Of a DNA stretch of 29,648 nucleotides, positions 28,112 through 29,648 are shown piece by piece. How positions within the stretch are numbered: the stretch's first letter is position 1; each line of letters starts with the position of its first letter. A program made the translations under genes and the position numbers. The notes beneath the pieces were generated by a model that was given only the letters and a program-made list of their open reading frames with translations, was not told the origin of the DNA and did not search any database. The stretch spans positions 1 through 29,648 of the IMG/VR virus record IMGVR_UViG_3300020032_000002; one strand, written 5' to 3'. This DNA comes from a virus.

Positions 28112-29575
28112 ATCGAAAAGTTAAGAGTATTTGAAGCATTTAGTGGTGTAGGGTCACAAAGGATGGCATTAAGAAATTTAAATATACCACATGAGGTGGT
28201 AGCCACAGCGGAGATAGATAAATATGCAGTCATATCATATGCAGCAATACATTGTGATTTAGAAAATGAATTAAAAAAAATTGGGATTAAATTAAAAAAG
28301 AATAAAATTGAAATACTATATGACAAAATTATGAGTAAATTAACCAAAAAAGGCTATCAGAAAGTTACTAAAAAAGATGTAGTTACATTACTATTAGCTG
28401 ATAAATTAAGTAAAAATCTTGGAGATATAAGCAAGTTAACTATAGAACAAATTCCAAATCATGATTTATTTACATATAGCTTTCCATGTCAAGATATATC
28501 AATAGCAGGAAGACAAAGAGGTTTAGATGAAAATAGTGGAACAAGAAGTAGTTTATTGTGGGAATGTAGAAAAGTTATAAAAGGCAAAAAACCAAAGTAT
28601 CTTCTCTTTGAAAATGTTAAGAATCTTGTAGGTGTTAAGCATAAAGAAAATTTTGATAAATGGTTAGAGTGGTTAGAAGAACAAGGATACAATAACTATT
28701 GGGAAGTTCTTAATGCTAAAGATTATGGAATTCCACAGAATCGAGAAAGGGTATTTGTAATTAGTATTAGAAAAGATGTTGATGATGGTAAATTTAGTTT
28801 TGAAGAGCCGAGAGAGTTAAAACTAAGATTAAAAGATTTACTTGAAGATGAAGTTGATGAGAATTTTTATTATTCAGAGGAAAGAACGAAAGATTTACTA
28901 AAAACACTTAATGAAAAAGGCTTGGGCAAAGAACTAAAACAAGAGTGTATAGAGAGAATAAATATTGAAGGTCATGATTATCTCAAAAGAGTATATAATC
29001 CTAATGGAATATCACCTACTGTAACTTCGTGTGGTGGTGGGAATACTGAACCTAAAATAGCACACTGCCCACAATCAAGAGAGTATAATGGATTTAAAGA
29101 TGAATGTCCAACGTTAACTGCTAGAGATTATAAAGACCCAAAAACAGTATTAGAGAAAGTAGTATGTGAACAACGTACTGATGAAGGATTAAGATTTTTC
29201 AAAGGTGATTATTGTGGAACTATTAGGATTATTGATGCAGGTGGTGACAAAAGAGTTTTAGAGCCTAAAATTCAACAATTAAATAATCCCAAGCACTCAC
29301 AACAAAGAATTTATAGCAAAGAAGGTATAGCACCTACATTATGTGCAGGGAACAAAGGTGGGGGTAAAGAAACTTGTAAACATCTGACTGATAATTATAG
29401 AATCAGAAAACTTACACCTAAAGAATGTTGGAGGTTAATGGGATTTAAAGATGAAGATTTTGAAAAAGCTGCTAAATTTAATAGTAATACACAATTATAC
29501 AAACAAACAGGGAATTCCATATGTGTTAATGTGTTAGAATCAATATTTAAAAGTTTATTTTTACATAATAAATAA
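28112..29575 (+). CDS. C5-cytosine DNA methyltransferase, AUC start candidate
   Basis: 487 aa from ATC 28112. Motif I (SAM) is VFEAFSGVGSQR, motif IV TYSFPCQDIS with nucleophile C126, motif VI FENVKNL, motif VIII QNRERVFVIS, C-terminal motifs IX/X (RKLTPKECWRLMGF, QTGNSICVNV). A variable recognition region lies between about 250 and 400. The first ATG (28163) would remove motif I, and no GTG, TTG or CTG exists in frame between the stop at 28067 and 28163; ATC is five bases after AGGAGATG. Methylates cytosine, perhaps protecting phage DNA with the adenine enzyme upstream. Confidence 0.93.
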   Translation: MEKLRVFEAFSGVGSQRMALRNLNIPHEVVATAEIDKYAVISYAAIHCDLENELKKIGIKLKKNKIEILYDKIMSKLTKKGYQKVTKKDVVTLLLADKLSKNLGDISKLTIEQIPNHDLFTYSFPCQDISIAGRQRGLDENSGTRSSLLWECRKVIKGKKPKYLLFENVKNLVGVKHKENFDKWLEWLEEQGYNNYWEVLNAKDYGIPQNRERVFVISIRKDVDDGKFSFEEPRELKLRLKDLLEDEVDENFYYSEERTKDLLKTLNEKGLGKELKQECIERINIEGHDYLKRVYNPNGISPTVTSCGGGNTEPKIAHCPQSREYNGFKDECPTLTARDYKDPKTVLEKVVCEQRTDEGLRFFKGDYCGTIRIIDAGGDKRVLEPKIQQLNNPKHSQQRIYSKEGIAPTLCAGNKGGGKETCKHLTDNYRIRKLTPKECWRLMGFKDEDFEKAAKFNSNTQLYKQTGNSICVNVLESIFKSLFLHNK

Positions 29576-29648
29576 AAATATAAAATAATAAGTAAAATTT
29601 ATTGAATTAATATACAAGAACATTTAAAATATACATAATATATACATT
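29576..29648 (+). other. AT-rich intergenic end of window
   Basis: After the C5 methyltransferase stop the sequence holds a variant motif AATAAAAATATAA (29571-29583) and then only AT-rich DNA. Probably the leader of the next gene outside the window; no ORF or clear SD seen. Confidence 0.4.

Noticed and set aside
27276-29575. Complete restriction-modification system
   Set aside because: Two methyltransferases are adjacent but no endonuclease gene or specificity subunit is next to them in this window.
1-29648. CRISPR array, tRNA or rRNA genes
   Set aside because: No regularly spaced identical repeats and no cloverleaf or rRNA signature were seen; the dispersed 13-base motif has irregular spacing across whole genes.

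Overview
This is a very AT-rich, one-directional stretch: every recognised host-type gene is on the + strand, genes are packed with 1-8 nt overlaps, and Shine-Dalgarno (SD) sites are strong Gram-positive types (AGGAGGTG and variants). Gene content (MazG-like, RusA, SSB-like, Sak4-like ATPase, DnaB-type helicase, TOPRIM primase, RecB-like and ERCC4-type nucleases, a DnaE-type polymerase, B12-dependent ribonucleotide reductase, dUTPase, dGMP-kinase-like protein, two DNA methyltransferases) points to the replication/nucleotide region of a large phage, prophage or phage-plasmid of a low-GC Firmicute, most likely a clostridium. I see no integrase, tRNA or complete structural gene.

Layout. 1-2.8 kb: early-type small genes with MazG-like and RusA proteins. 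2777-4491: a complete IS608-like IS200/IS605 transposon (tnpA, tnpB and both hairpin ends with recognisable guide tetranucleotides). 4.5-6.7 kb: small hypothetical and Cys-rich proteins, a terminase-like fragment, and a 190-bp non-autonomous IS605-like element at about 6215-6404. 6.7-11.3 kb: a 3D-domain lipoprotein, guanylate-kinase-like protein, many small unknowns, a truncated phosphoesterase and a frameshifted gene, with several near-consensus sigmaA promoters. 11.3-16.2 kb: SSB-like protein, Sak4-like ATPase, Zn protein, helicase, primase. About 16.25-17.77 kb: a tnpB-only IS605-family element that also carries an unlisted divergent ribbon-helix-helix (RHH) gene. 17.8-23.6 kb: PD-(D/E)XK nuclease, intein-containing DNA polymerase III alpha, ERCC4-type nuclease. 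23.6-29.6 kb: structured leader, nrdJ, dut, small proteins, an N6-adenine-type and a C5-cytosine methyltransferase.

How the genes fit together: NrdJ, Dut and the dGMP-kinase-like protein supply dNTPs; primase, helicase, SSB-like protein and polymerase copy the DNA; the Sak4-like ATPase and the nucleases recombine or resolve it; the methyltransferases modify it.

The two most unusual signals are (1) up to five genes whose only well-placed start is AUU or AUC exactly five bases after the SD, including a C5 methyltransferase that would lose its SAM-binding motif with any ATG/GTG/TTG start, and (2) a 13-base motif, AACAAAAWTATAA, present 16 times, always just upstream of an SD or a -35 box and only right of 6.7 kb.
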